From NCBI GenBank assembly GCA_000499405.2, contig HG738140.1, positions 5,632,701 through 5,696,700 on the forward strand: a stretch of 64,000 nucleotides of DNA, read 5' to 3'. Source of the DNA: Onchocerca volvulus. Lineage: Eukaryota > Nematoda > Chromadorea > Rhabditida > Onchocercidae. The notes beneath the pieces are model-generated. The model searched no databases and was not told the DNA's origin. It saw only the letters and a list, made by a program, of their open reading frames with translations. Positions 49,688 to 60,244 of the stretch are shown piece by piece. The position numbers were made by a program, and so were the translations under genes. Numbering within the stretch: position 1 is the first letter of the stretch; every line of letters begins with the position of its first letter.

Positions 49688-51579
49688 TAAATGAAATAAC
49701 AACAATTTCATTTGCTAAATTCAAAGATGTTCAGCCAATCATTTGTTTTTTCCAACTTCTCAATATGTTATTAATCTGCTAAATATTTATAATTTGTTTT
49801 TTCTACCTTATTTATACAATGTTTCCCTAGGAATTACCTATTTGTTTTAAATAACAACTTTTATAAATTAATATTATCATAGCAATCTCTTCATCAATAA
49901 GCTCAACTTATCACAAATTTCTTCTAAAATAAGTAAAATCCAATTGACGATACTAGTGAATGATTTATAACTAAACTTTTGCATTTTTATAATTGAGTTT
50001 TAATTTCAGAATTTTTCGAATTCTTTTCTTTTGCCCAATTTATTTTGAAATCCAATCAATAATTTTTGCGTAATATTTTATTATTGAAACTGCCTATGCA
50101 TTTATTGCGCGATTGTTATTTCGATTTAATTTTGATTTTAATACTTCTCGAATTCTTTTCAAGTTGTCAATGACTATATTGCTATATGTTAAAATTCAAG
50201 TTCTATCATTTCGAAGCATTTTTTTGATTCAATTTTTTTTCTCTTCTGATAGTTCGTCATCTCATCGTTTATTCTATACGAAAAATCCTTTCTTCCATTA
50301 GTTTTAAAATTATACATATGTTAACATATGATAAAAGATATTGCTGTATGATAAAGCAATGTTTTGATTGCGAAGAAACTTTTTTTTTTTTTTGGTAAAT
50401 TCGAAAAGATACATAAAACTTTTCAATCAATCTATTGTAAATTCAAATACTCGTCTTCAGTTATTCTGCTATAGATGATCTGATCGCTTTTTTTTTTTTT
50501 TTTTTTTTTAATTAATCATTTTAAATTTGCCTGATTCAAACAAGAAAACTTCTGTGCTTTCACAACAATCTTAACTTACATAAAGCATTGATTTATTTTT
50601 AAATTTCGAGAACTGGATGAAAATAAATCCAGTTTTCGAAAATTTTTTTTTTTATTTTTTTTTTTGAAAGAGAAAATCTATTAAAAAATATTAATATTCG
50701 ATTTTTTTTTTTCAAAAAAGAAAATCTGTCAAAAAAAAAAAAAATTAGGATACTGTTTACTTAAATGACGTTTAAAATGTTAGCATTTCAATATTAAATC
50801 GACATATAAACATTTTCATAATTAGTTACTTTTTGATACAGCAATAATTTCGAATACTTTCAACATATAAAAGATCAAAGTTCAATGTATTTTTGTTTTC
50901 TGAGTAACTTATTAATAAATGCTTGGAAAAAGTAAGACAATAGAGATGAAATATGCAGTAGATAATACAAATGAAAAAGGAAATAAAGCTGTATAATGAA
51001 GTATACGAGAATATTAATGGTGTAGAAGTGGAATTTCATTATCAATAAAATTCAAAAAAAAAAAAAAAAAGACAGGAAGCTGTCAAGTTCCTGAGATTTC
51101 CAAATTGCTGTCTTTCTGACATTTTTGATTTCACGTCTAATATAGTCAGGTCAGATCAAATATGCTTGCATATTTCGCTTCAGTTAATAAGTATAAAATT
51201 GATTCGTAAAGAAATTTCATTTTTTTTCGATTTTACTTTCTTCAATAGCAATTAAAACAAATTATAATCCTCATCTTTAGCTTAGATTGAATGAACAATC
51301 AATTATCTCAGGTCATCGTATCTTAATCTCATTAATGATCGTGTATGTCTTCTTAATTCACTTCGTTCAAAAATTCCGTAGAAGATATGAACTATTTGCA
51401 TTCTGGTTACCGCGTTTTACAAAGCTTCACACTGTTACTGGATTGCTTACCGTACCGTCCAATATTGATGTTTTTACGGTTGGATGTTATTCCTCGGAAA
51501 TGCGGGGGGCGGGGCGAGGGGTGAACTAGAGAAATTGAGTTATGTAAATCTGTGTAAAATATGATCATTTGGAGGGGTT
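49688..51579. other. Gap between P-glycoprotein and CTDNEP1
   Basis: AT-rich, with many poly-A/T runs (about 50380-50750). Its right end, from about 51280, is less AT-rich and contains the G-rich tract at 51504-51521. No exon was supported. Confidence 0.5.
51504..51521 (+). promoter_or_regulatory. G-rich tract upstream of CTDNEP1
   Basis: GGGGGGCGGGGCGAGGGG, a GC-box-like element with three to four G runs, in otherwise AT-rich DNA 59 bp before the CTDNEP1 start codon. It could be a GC-box or form a quadruplex; either role is inferred. Confidence 0.45.
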
Positions 51580-54389
51580 ATGAAACGGCGAAAGGATAGT
51601 GGCAATATAGTTATGGGACGAAATGCTTTGGTTCGTGCGTTGAAAACTTTATTCGCCACTTTTTACTTCTATGCTTTGGGTCTATTCAACTGTATTACTT
51701 ATAATTTTCAAAAACAGTATCGCAGTGTATGTTTTACTCATTTTATTTTATGATTTTAAATAATAAATATTGACTAAGGTATATGCTCGGAATGATCACA
51801 ATCAATCGACAAAATTTCCAAAATTTCGCATGACAAGATTTCGCCGTATATTTTAAGTGAGAAATAAAAGTTCTGCTTACTAGCTTTACAGAAATACAGC
51901 TACTACTTCTTTTCGAGTAATATAGCTCTTTTCACTTTTGAATTAAACTGATGAGATTAATTTATCGACTAAACTATCTAATATTATCGAATATTTGATC
52001 GTCAGTCTTAATCTTTACAGTTTGTAATGTATCATCTTTCAGCATTTTGCTTCTTAAGTCTAACTATAAGTTAGTACAGATGAGCTAGATGGGTCAAACA
52101 TAGCATTAGTTCTCAAAATTCGGGAATTTCGAATGTAATAGTTAAATTGAATTTTAAAAGTGGTAATTCATTTAGCAATGCATAATATGCTGTATGAATG
52201 CTTTCAAATCATTTTCAGGAATTAATGTTGTGTTTCAGGTAAGAAAACGTCAGGTCATTCGTTATGCATATGTTCCTCTGTCACCTTTATCGGCACATCG
52301 ATTAAGTAAGTAAAAACTTTTATTTTGTTTCATGGTTGACAATGATGTTTCAGTTATGGATTTCAGATATAATGACTAATGTTTTTTGCAAAAATTCTTC
52401 ATCTTTGATTAATAATTTCACTTATAATTATTGCATCTAGTTGTTTTACAAGAAGTTTGGTTTATATCGGCCGATTTATTTGAGCATTTTAACTTAGCTT
52501 GCATAGATTTCAATTTTCTCATTATTTATTGCTTTCACTATCTTCATCGCTCTAAAGATACGGATAAAATTTAACCTGGAATGAATATCGTAACATAATA
52601 AAGTGTAAAATAAGACTCGTGATCATATAGTGCCAGATTTTTAAGTAAATGCAAATTGCAAATTTCTAACTAGATATGATAAATATAAGAAAACTTTTAC
52701 CATTTATACTGGATCTTATCTTCCTCCTCATATAGAATTGATGCACCCGAAGCAAAATTTTATGCTTGAAGAAGTTCGCATGATTCATTTGCCACAATCT
52801 AATGAAGATTTTTTAGGTGTGGTTAAGCGGAAAATTTTGGTTCTTGATTTGGATGAGACACTAATACATTCACATCATGATGGTATTATACGTCCCATGG
52901 TTAAACCCGGTACACCACCTGATTTTGTGTTACGAGTAAGGCTTTTCTTACTTATTGTTGGAATGATTTTTTTTTTTTTTTTGGTCTATTAAATTCTTTG
53001 CTTATAGTTTAGTTTATTACAGATTTTTCGATTAAATAATTGAAAAAAATCGATTGTGAGAATTTTAACAACGTTCTTTGCAGCTAGAACTTAAATGTTT
53101 CCAAAATTTTTCATCTGCTGATCCTTTTTCATTCATACTGTTTAACCTGAGTTACTTTGATTATCGATTTTCTTTTTCATTATTCTTTTCTGTCTTGAAT
53201 GATTCCGCTTTTTCTTTTTTTAAATACAAATATTGTTACACTTTGCTTTTAATTCTTTGGAAAAAAAAAGCCAACATAAAACTGTCGTGAAAAGTCGAAT
53301 ATGAGTCTAATATAACTTTTGCTCCGTTTCTCGTACATTGCCGACTTCATGTTGATTGTTTTATTAATTCCTTCCATAATTACCGTTGGAAATGTGGAAA
53401 AATTCTGGAATTTCCAATGAAATTTAATTAGTTAATATCATCATTTCCTGTAACTAAAGCCGAACTACAAGCTGCAATTGTAGGTGAATATCGATCGACA
53501 TCCTGTCCGATTTTTCGTGCATTGCCGACCTCATGTTGATTATTTCCTTTCGATGGTTAGCCAATGGTTTGATTTAGTTATTTTTACTGCATCCATGGAA
53601 ATTTACGGAAGTTCGGTAGCCGACAAACTTGATAATGGTAAAGGCATTCTGCAAAGGCGTTACTTCCGGTATGCGTGATTTTGGACTATTTTATCTAGTT
53701 ATTACTTCTCGTTACAAGTCCAGTTTGAACTTTCACACGATGGATTGCATATTTTTAATATTTTGATGTTTATCTTTTTTTCTGTCTTCTGCATGTTCAA
53801 TTTTTTTAACTAATAAATTGAAAAAATATAATCAAACTTTGTATTTTTTAATTATTATCTCATGCATCTACTTGCGATTTTTTAATATTGCTTTCTTTAT
53901 ATTTCAGACAACATTGTACAATGGATTATGGTGGGTATACAAAAGATCTTTCTGCTGTACACGCCGATCTTTCATCAATATTTATATTAGATAATTCTCC
54001 CAGTGCGTATAGGAAGTTTCCTCGTAAGTTTTCAAACTGTAACCATTTTCGAATGAGACATTTTTTTTATGGACGATAGATTGTTATTTCTTAAATTTTG
54101 GATTGCACGATTTACAACTGTATTAAAAAATTAGAAAACAAAGTCATTGATAAAATGGAAAAATAAGCACTATGTTGAAGTAATTAATTTTAAAAAATTA
54201 AATTTTCCAAAGAATTTTGCTTCAATTTCTGAAATATTTTCAGAAAATGCGATACCAATACGATCTTGGTTTTCGGATCCGACAGATACCTGTTTGTTAG
54301 CATTATTACCATTTCTGGATGCACTTCGTTTTGCATCTGATGTGCGTTCAATTTTAAGTCGAAATCAGCAACTTCAACAAGTTTGGTAG
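51580..54389 (+). CDS. cnep-1: CTD nuclear envelope phosphatase 1 (CTDNEP1/Dullard)
   Basis: Membrane-anchored serine/threonine phosphatase of the nuclear envelope/ER that activates lipin and limits membrane growth. Six exons: 51580-51726, 52239-52305, 52736-52935, 53484-53668, 53908-54023, 54244-54389, giving 286 residues. A hydrophobic anchor is at about 19-42, then [10 protein letters not shown]. The HAD motif [16 protein letters not shown], has catalytic DLDET at 109-113. Then follow [57 protein letters not shown] and WFSDPTDT, ending QQVW. Human is 244 residues. The extra length comes from the N-terminus and from about 27 residues at the start of exon 3, before VKRKILVLD, a segment absent from human CTDNEP1. 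Otherwise complete. Confidence 0.95.
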
Positions 54390-55314
54390 TTATTTTGAGA
54401 GAAGAAGAAACGGCTTATACAGTCATATCTATTTTCTGCCAAACTTAATACTTTAGGATTAGATTTTAGCCATATTTCTTGTGCTTTCTGACACCAGAAA
54501 ATAATGTATAATATAGCACAATATAACTGGTATAGCTATATTTGTAATTATCAAAATCTAGTATTCAATTGACATCGTTATCATTTATATTGAAATTTAT
54601 ATTTTTTTAATATTTTTCTATTGCTAATTGACATATTTAATAATAAGACGCTTGCTGTTGCTGTCGTTGTTATTAATTAATTTTTTTATACTCTCTGTTT
54701 CTTTATGGGTATCTTCATCACGAGTGGTGTCATCATAATGCTTTGTAAAAAATTGAAAATGAGTCTTTTTTATTTCAAGATTGGATTGATTGATGATTAT
54801 TGTTAGAATTATTTTTAGTTGAGTAGATTTCTGAAGATATTAACATTTTAAATTACATCTTTATAGTGAACTGTTACATTATGAAAATGCATTTGAATGG
54901 TAATAGTTGTTTCAAATTATAGATTCATAGTTCTCAAGAGCTTGTGATGAAGGACAAAAAAAACAAATATGAGACTGGAAACCAAACAAGTCAAAAGAAA
55001 TAACAGTAATTTTAATTTTCATGAGATTACCTTTTTAAGTTCTGAGTATACGTAAAGAGTATTATTGTGATGTTGTAAATAATCAGAAGTAACATTGAAT
55101 CATGTTGTATATTGCTGTTTCTGATCTATTTTGTTGGCTTACTACGAGTAAGTTTGTTTCATATAAGTTTTGATCTCATCAGACTTGTTCCATTTTATGG
55201 ATAATTTTGATTTAACTATATCTTTTTCATTTTTGCTTGAAATGACTTTTTTTTTTCATTCATGATTGTATGGAAGATAGAAGTTAATAATCAGGTAGGG
55301 ATTTCATTTGTCCC

Positions 55315-55387
55315 TATCAGTTCCTTCGAGATAAAAAGAAATCTAAAACTTTTTTTTAGATTTCTTTATATCTTGAAGGAACTGATA
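55315..55387. repeat. Inverted repeat, about 33-bp arms
   Basis: TATCAGTTCCTTC... pairs with ...GAAGGAACTGATA, and inside them AGAAATCTAAA pairs with TTTAGATTTCT; the loop is a short T run. Confidence 0.85.
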
Positions 55388-55931
55388 TTAAATGGGAGTT
55401 TGATAACAAAATTCTTGTTTGAATCATAAATATAGATTTGTGATCTTTTTTAATTTTTTGGAAAAAATCTAAATTATTCGGTAAGAGTAGCATGTAAGTG
55501 AAATCTGGTATAAAATCGATCTATCCGCATTCTACGTTTTCACTTTTCCTACATTCTTTAAATACATCTAAGGAAAATACTGCTTTTCCATAATAAAAAA
55601 AGAAAGTTTCCTTTTATAGTTAAGAATATTCATAGAGAAGTTTCACTTTGAATTTAATAAGTGAGCTAATAACTAGAGTGTATAGTATATATTGGAAATT
55701 GGATAAATACTAAGCCTGAGGGAATTTAATCGTTTGGTTAAAATCAATTATCAAGAAGTTTCAAATTTTTTTAGTAATTAAAGAAAATATATTTCTCGCT
55801 TCATTAGCAGAAATGATTTTAGAATAAGATGCGTGAGTGCATAAAAGAGGGATTTGAAATTTTCCGATTTACTAATATCAGTAGTTGCAAAAAAAGTTTA
55901 TTTTGGGAGAAGTTGGAATGTTTTGGAAGTT

Positions 55932-56015
55932 TAATTCATTTTGATTTGAAATTTTCACGTGATTTTCTGGGGATAATTCATTTTGATTTGAAATTTTCAC
56001 GTGATTGTCTGGGGA
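55932..56015 (+). repeat. 42-bp tandem duplication
   Basis: Two adjacent copies (55932-55973 and 55974-56015) share TAATTCATTTTGATTTGAAA and CACGTGATT.TCTGGGGA, with one substitution. Confidence 0.92.
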
Positions 56016-56902
56016 CATTATCAGCCACAGTAGTCTGATTGACATATGTTTTTTAAGTAGTTTGAATCATAAAATTGCAAAAAACTGTCTTATTGATCTA
56101 TTTTCATGTGTGAATTTTCAAACATATATAACTGATTTATGGATAGGAAGATATAAATTCATTTCAATAGACATAAAATATAAATAATTCATAGTAGCAC
56201 ATTAAGAGTAATTGCTACTCGAAGAGATGATAGGTTAATTGCTTGACTTCCATCAGTATTTTTCATTTTTCATTTTGATCTCTTAGAAATACCGAAAATT
56301 CCTCATTAAAATTCCCGGGCAGTAATAAATAGTATAGTAATTCAATTTCTGAATTAATTTTTCGGAAATCAAAAAAAAAAATCTCCTGGAAAGCTCTTAT
56401 TGTTTTGAATTTGGAATTCTGATGGGTAATAATTAAAATTTCAAAAAAATAGAAAAAAAAAGGCAACAAGAGAAGTTGTGACAACAAGAAGGTTTGATCC
56501 TTAAAATGCAAAATATCAACATAATAGTGATAAAGCGCTGTAAGTGAAATAATTTGCTAAATATAGTGCAAATTAATAACAAAATTCAAATAGAACAAGT
56601 ATTCCATTGACAAAGGTATTTTAGAGATATTTAAGAATTTGAAATTCTCAATGCAAGGAGTAGAATGATAGGTGAAATTTTCTGCAAAAATGAAAATTTA
56701 AAAGAAAGAAATTAAATGAAATGATTAAATATCAGTTGTATTGTAGAGAACAGTAAACAAAGCAATGGTAAAAGGATGTCAACGCATTAAGTCGCTTGAA
56801 TTAATCGCAAAAAAAAATAAAAATAAAAATAAAAATATTTTTGTTCATAAAGCATTTGTCACAGAAAAAAAAAAAAATTATCATTAATTCTCAACTGATT
56901 AG

Positions 56903-58310
56903 CTAATTTGCTTTCTTCTTTCTTCTTTTTCTCATCTTTTTCTTTCTTCTATTTCTATTGGTATTACTATTCAAAGAATTTCTATCATTGCTAGAATTAC
57001 TTGATCGTATCGGTTCCGATGCCATAAATAATGCATTCTCAACAATTTCATTTCCCACTAACATCTTCGCTAAATGAATTAATTGCATCGCTAATTCAAT
57101 GTGAGGAGTAGAAGAGTTTGGAAATTCTGATGGCATCGGTAGCACAGAATCAGTGAAATATGGAAATGATGATGTCGATGGTAGATTCCTGATTGTTGGT
57201 CTCAATAGAATGTTATAGATGTATGGTATGTTGAAGTTTTCGATTGAGAATCCATCTGAAAAATTGTCACCTCTACCAGCTCGATTTTTTGAACTATCGA
57301 TAAGATTGATTCGATGTAAAATGCTTTGAAAAATTCTACGAAGAGATTGATGTCGAAGATAGAGTGGATTAAATAGATCGGAGTCGCAAAAGTTTTGTTC
57401 ATTGTGCCATGGCTTGCTAAAATAATACAAAATATTATAATTTAAATTCCTATTTTAGTAACTCTAAACTCGAATATCAAAATGAAGAGAATTTACAATG
57501 AGACAAAAAGAATTTGAATTAAATTTTCAGCAAATTATCTGTTTGAGAAATAAATGTAATGCTGTAAAAGATTGCTGAAACTTATAATAAATCATCTGAA
57601 TGATTGAAAGGCTAAAAATACTATCATTATTTACCGTCAAAATTCAAAAAATCTTTGTAAAATCTTTTCTCAAACATTCTTGCAATGCTTAGATGCATTG
57701 AATATTTGAAATACCTATTCATTATAAGGTTTAATGAGGAATCAGAAGATATAGTCAGGAATCAGAAGGGAAAATGGAGAATCAGAAGGCATAATGAAGG
57801 AAAAAGTATTAATGTGAAAATGGAATTGAATGATAACTTACAATTTTCTTACATATAATGGTCCATCAGTTATATTTATCTTTTCTAGCCAAGTACGATA
57901 TTTCGATAATTCATCATTTTTCGTTGCAACATGCAAAAAAAAATACTGTTGATTTAATTCGGCTTGCAACTCAATTATTCGTGTATTGATACGATGACTT
58001 TCCTCCAAGTTTGTTTTCTTCAGAATAATTAATCTAACTTCGGCCGAAATGATCTGCAAAGTTGGATGGAAATTTTAAAAATAATAAAATTTAATCTTGC
58101 AATAGCAATAAAAAAAGATTATAAAAGCTAGCCAAATTATATTGTTGAAAAAACATCAATAATTAATTGGAAATTATGAATAGAGATTAGGATTGTTAGT
58201 ATGAGGAATTAAGAGTAGATGTTTACCTGTTTTTTAAGATTTTGAATATTAGAAATTAAATCTTCCACAGTGACATATGGAAAAAGATGATAGAATAAAT
58301 CTCGTAACAT
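56903..58310 (-). CDS. Coiled-coil protein of unknown function with basic C-terminus
   Basis: I do not recognise it. Three exons: 58227-58310, 57842-58053, 56903-57416, giving 269 residues with consistent phases (0, then 2). Exon 1 starts MLRDLFYHLFPYVTVEDLI. Residues about 15-75 look alpha-helical with heptad-like leucine/isoleucine spacing (IINTRIIELQAEL-like). The middle contains YLRHQSLRRIFQSILHRI, a disordered Ser/Pro/Asn part and a helix HIELAMQLIHLAKML. The protein ends in an almost purely basic tail, RKKKMRKRRKKK, which could be a nuclear or nucleolar signal or bind nucleic acid. No catalytic motif is visible. Its start faces the gene at 58853 across about 540 bp. Confidence 0.75.
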
Positions 58311-58852
58311 TTGTAAGTGTAAGTATTTATTTGGGACGATAGTAACAGGAATGATTAAATAAATGATAGTATTATTTAAGTTTTCGAGTACAAAAAATTG
58401 GATCTATTTGGAGGCATATCTATTGATCATTTAATATCTTAATGATCATCGATCCGTTCCTTTTCCCTCTTTTCAGGAAATAATTAAATTTTTAAGAATT
58501 TATGATTAAAAATTTATTCATTATGGAAGAAATATCGAAATATTCCATTCTTCAAACATTCAAAACAAATTAATAGCTTAACAATCGGATGGGCTATCAG
58601 TGAAATAAATTTTTCAAAACAGCGCTTCTGATGCGCAAGATCAATATCTAATCTACTATTATTGATTTATTGATTGAACTTTAAGCATAAAATTAAGATA
58701 GGAATTGAATATCATTTGCATACGTATGTATCAGATATGTGGAATTTAATTTCTATTTTAATTAGCACAATTATGACAAATTTACATTTTATCAGCTAAG
58801 AAGTTATAAAAAAGACTGAAGCATGATGAATTTATATTAAAAATTAGTCATT
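58311..58852. promoter_or_regulatory. Divergent intergenic region
   Basis: About 540 bp between the starts of two divergent unknown genes; a shared promoter is inferred from the arrangement. No motif stands out. Confidence 0.4.
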
Positions 58853-59416
58853 ATGACTCGTGGTTGGTCGGAAAAAATTGAAAATTTCAAATCAAAAAAA
58901 AAAGTATTCAAGAATTTGCTTTTGTATTTTTATCATTTTTTGATTGTTTTCGAAGAGGTAAGTGTTTTTGCTATCAGCCAAATATCATAGCAAAAAAGAA
59001 CTAATCAATTTCATGGATTTACTATATACAAATGAGTCTAAATAATTATCGTCGTTCTTATGAACAATAAAAGTTAATAATGAACAATTCTAGTTGGTAG
59101 ATTTTGGATTCAAATTTAAATTTAAAATTTAACAAATTTTTTGATTTCATTTTAGTCGTGTTTGACGTGTGCCACAATATTGCTCCTAAATTTACCGAAA
59201 TTCTTATTTTATAAAGCAATAACATTACTTACTACATTAGCAGCTCTATTTGGCCTTATTGTTTTGATATTTCGAACGCAAACTTGGCAAGAAATACGTC
59301 ATGCCGAAAAGTTACAATCCGTTAAACCACCTGTTAGTTTATTACAACAAATCTTTTCCAGAAAAAAACAAGTTCGAAATCATTTCATTCAAAAAATAAA
59401 TTTAAAAATGGTATAA
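58853..59416 (+). CDS. Small membrane protein of unknown function
   Basis: I do not recognise it. Two exons (58853-58957 and 59156-59416) join in phase 0 through a GTAAGT donor and TTTTAG acceptor, giving 121 residues. The N-terminus is basic (MTRGWSEKIENFKSKKKVF), followed by NLLLYFYHFLIVFEE, then two adjacent hydrophobic helices (CATILLLNLPKFLFYKAITL and LTTLAALFGLIVLIF). A cytosolic-looking tail has RTQTWQEIRHAEKL and a basic end. Likely an ER or plasma-membrane protein with both ends on one side. The last about 25 residues could be replaced by splicing at GTTAGT near 59334 to an exon I did not find. Confidence 0.65.
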
Positions 59417-59780
59417 ATTTCGAAATAAAACGATAAGAAATAATAAAATAGTAAAATATTTCGGATTTGATCATTTCAAAAGGTAGTGAAATTGCGAGTG
59501 TCCTTTTCGAATTTAATATTCAAATAAATTTCAAACTGTAACTTTTTCAAAAATAAGTTGTAGAAATATAGCTAACAAGCAAGCAAATATCAAATTTTAT
59601 TACTTAATTTGTGATTATCAGCCGTTATATTGTCATCAAAAATGGCTATTATGAAATTTTTTTTTCAAACTATGAAATTGTACTGAAAAAATTAAATTAA
59701 TTTGTGTAAATTAAAATTAAAAAATTAAATTTATCAACTTTTAATTTTTGGAAGTATTCTTAAACGCTTCACGAGCAACA

Positions 59781-60244
59781 ATGACATGGTCCGCAGTAAT
59801 TGCCTGGTTTTGGCTCAATTACACATTCAAATTTAACAATTTCACCAATACAAGATGGTTTATTTCGGTATTAATAGCAATTACTTTATATTTTACCTTT
59901 AATTTGCTCAATTAACTAAGATAGGATTAAATTAGTTCTCAAATTTGAATTAGTTCTCAAACTTGTAAATTTAATTCTCAAATTTTTCTACTTGTAAATT
60001 TAACTTATAATTTAATCTGTGATAATTTCTAAGAAAAAGAGACCGAAAATTTTCAGAAATACTCCAATTTTCTTCTAATAGAAGTTTAAATATTTCTCAA
60101 AAATATAATAAAACTATTTTATCAAGTTGAATTTGTTTGAAACACTTTTTCATTTTTATTGCAATTTTTTTTCAGAATTTGTTATCGATATCAAGCTTAG
60201 CTGTTCTGCTTCAACTTTTGCTCTATCGTTATGTATCATCTTAA
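59781..60244 (+). CDS. Possible two-exon hydrophobic micro-ORF
   Basis: Exon 59781-59867 (ATG, MTWSAVIAWFWL) and exon 60176-60244 (good TTTTTTTTCAG acceptor, ending RYVSS) join in phase 0 to give 51 residues. The phase does not allow a join to the gene at 58853-59416. Support is only an open frame and splice sites; it may be chance. Confidence 0.2.

Larger units (their letters stand above)
54390..56902. other. Gap after CTDNEP1
   Basis: About 2.5 kb with the CTDNEP1 3' UTR, a hairpin at 55315-55387 and a 42-bp tandem duplication at 55932-56015. No exon was supported. Confidence 0.5.

Noticed and set aside
51287..51529. 80-residue plus-strand open frame before CTD phosphatase
   Set aside because: It contains the G-rich tract, has no similarity or splice partner, and lies in the presumed promoter/5' UTR.
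57202..57402. 66-residue minus-strand open frame
   Set aside because: A different frame of the third exon of the coiled-coil gene at 56903-58310.
59775..59880. Minus-strand Cys-rich open frame (SCIGEIVKFECV ... YCGPCHCCS, stop)
   Set aside because: It looks like a secreted Cys-rich peptide tail, but an in-frame stop lies just upstream, with no ATG and no AG acceptor between that stop and the segment. Without an upstream exon it cannot be supported.
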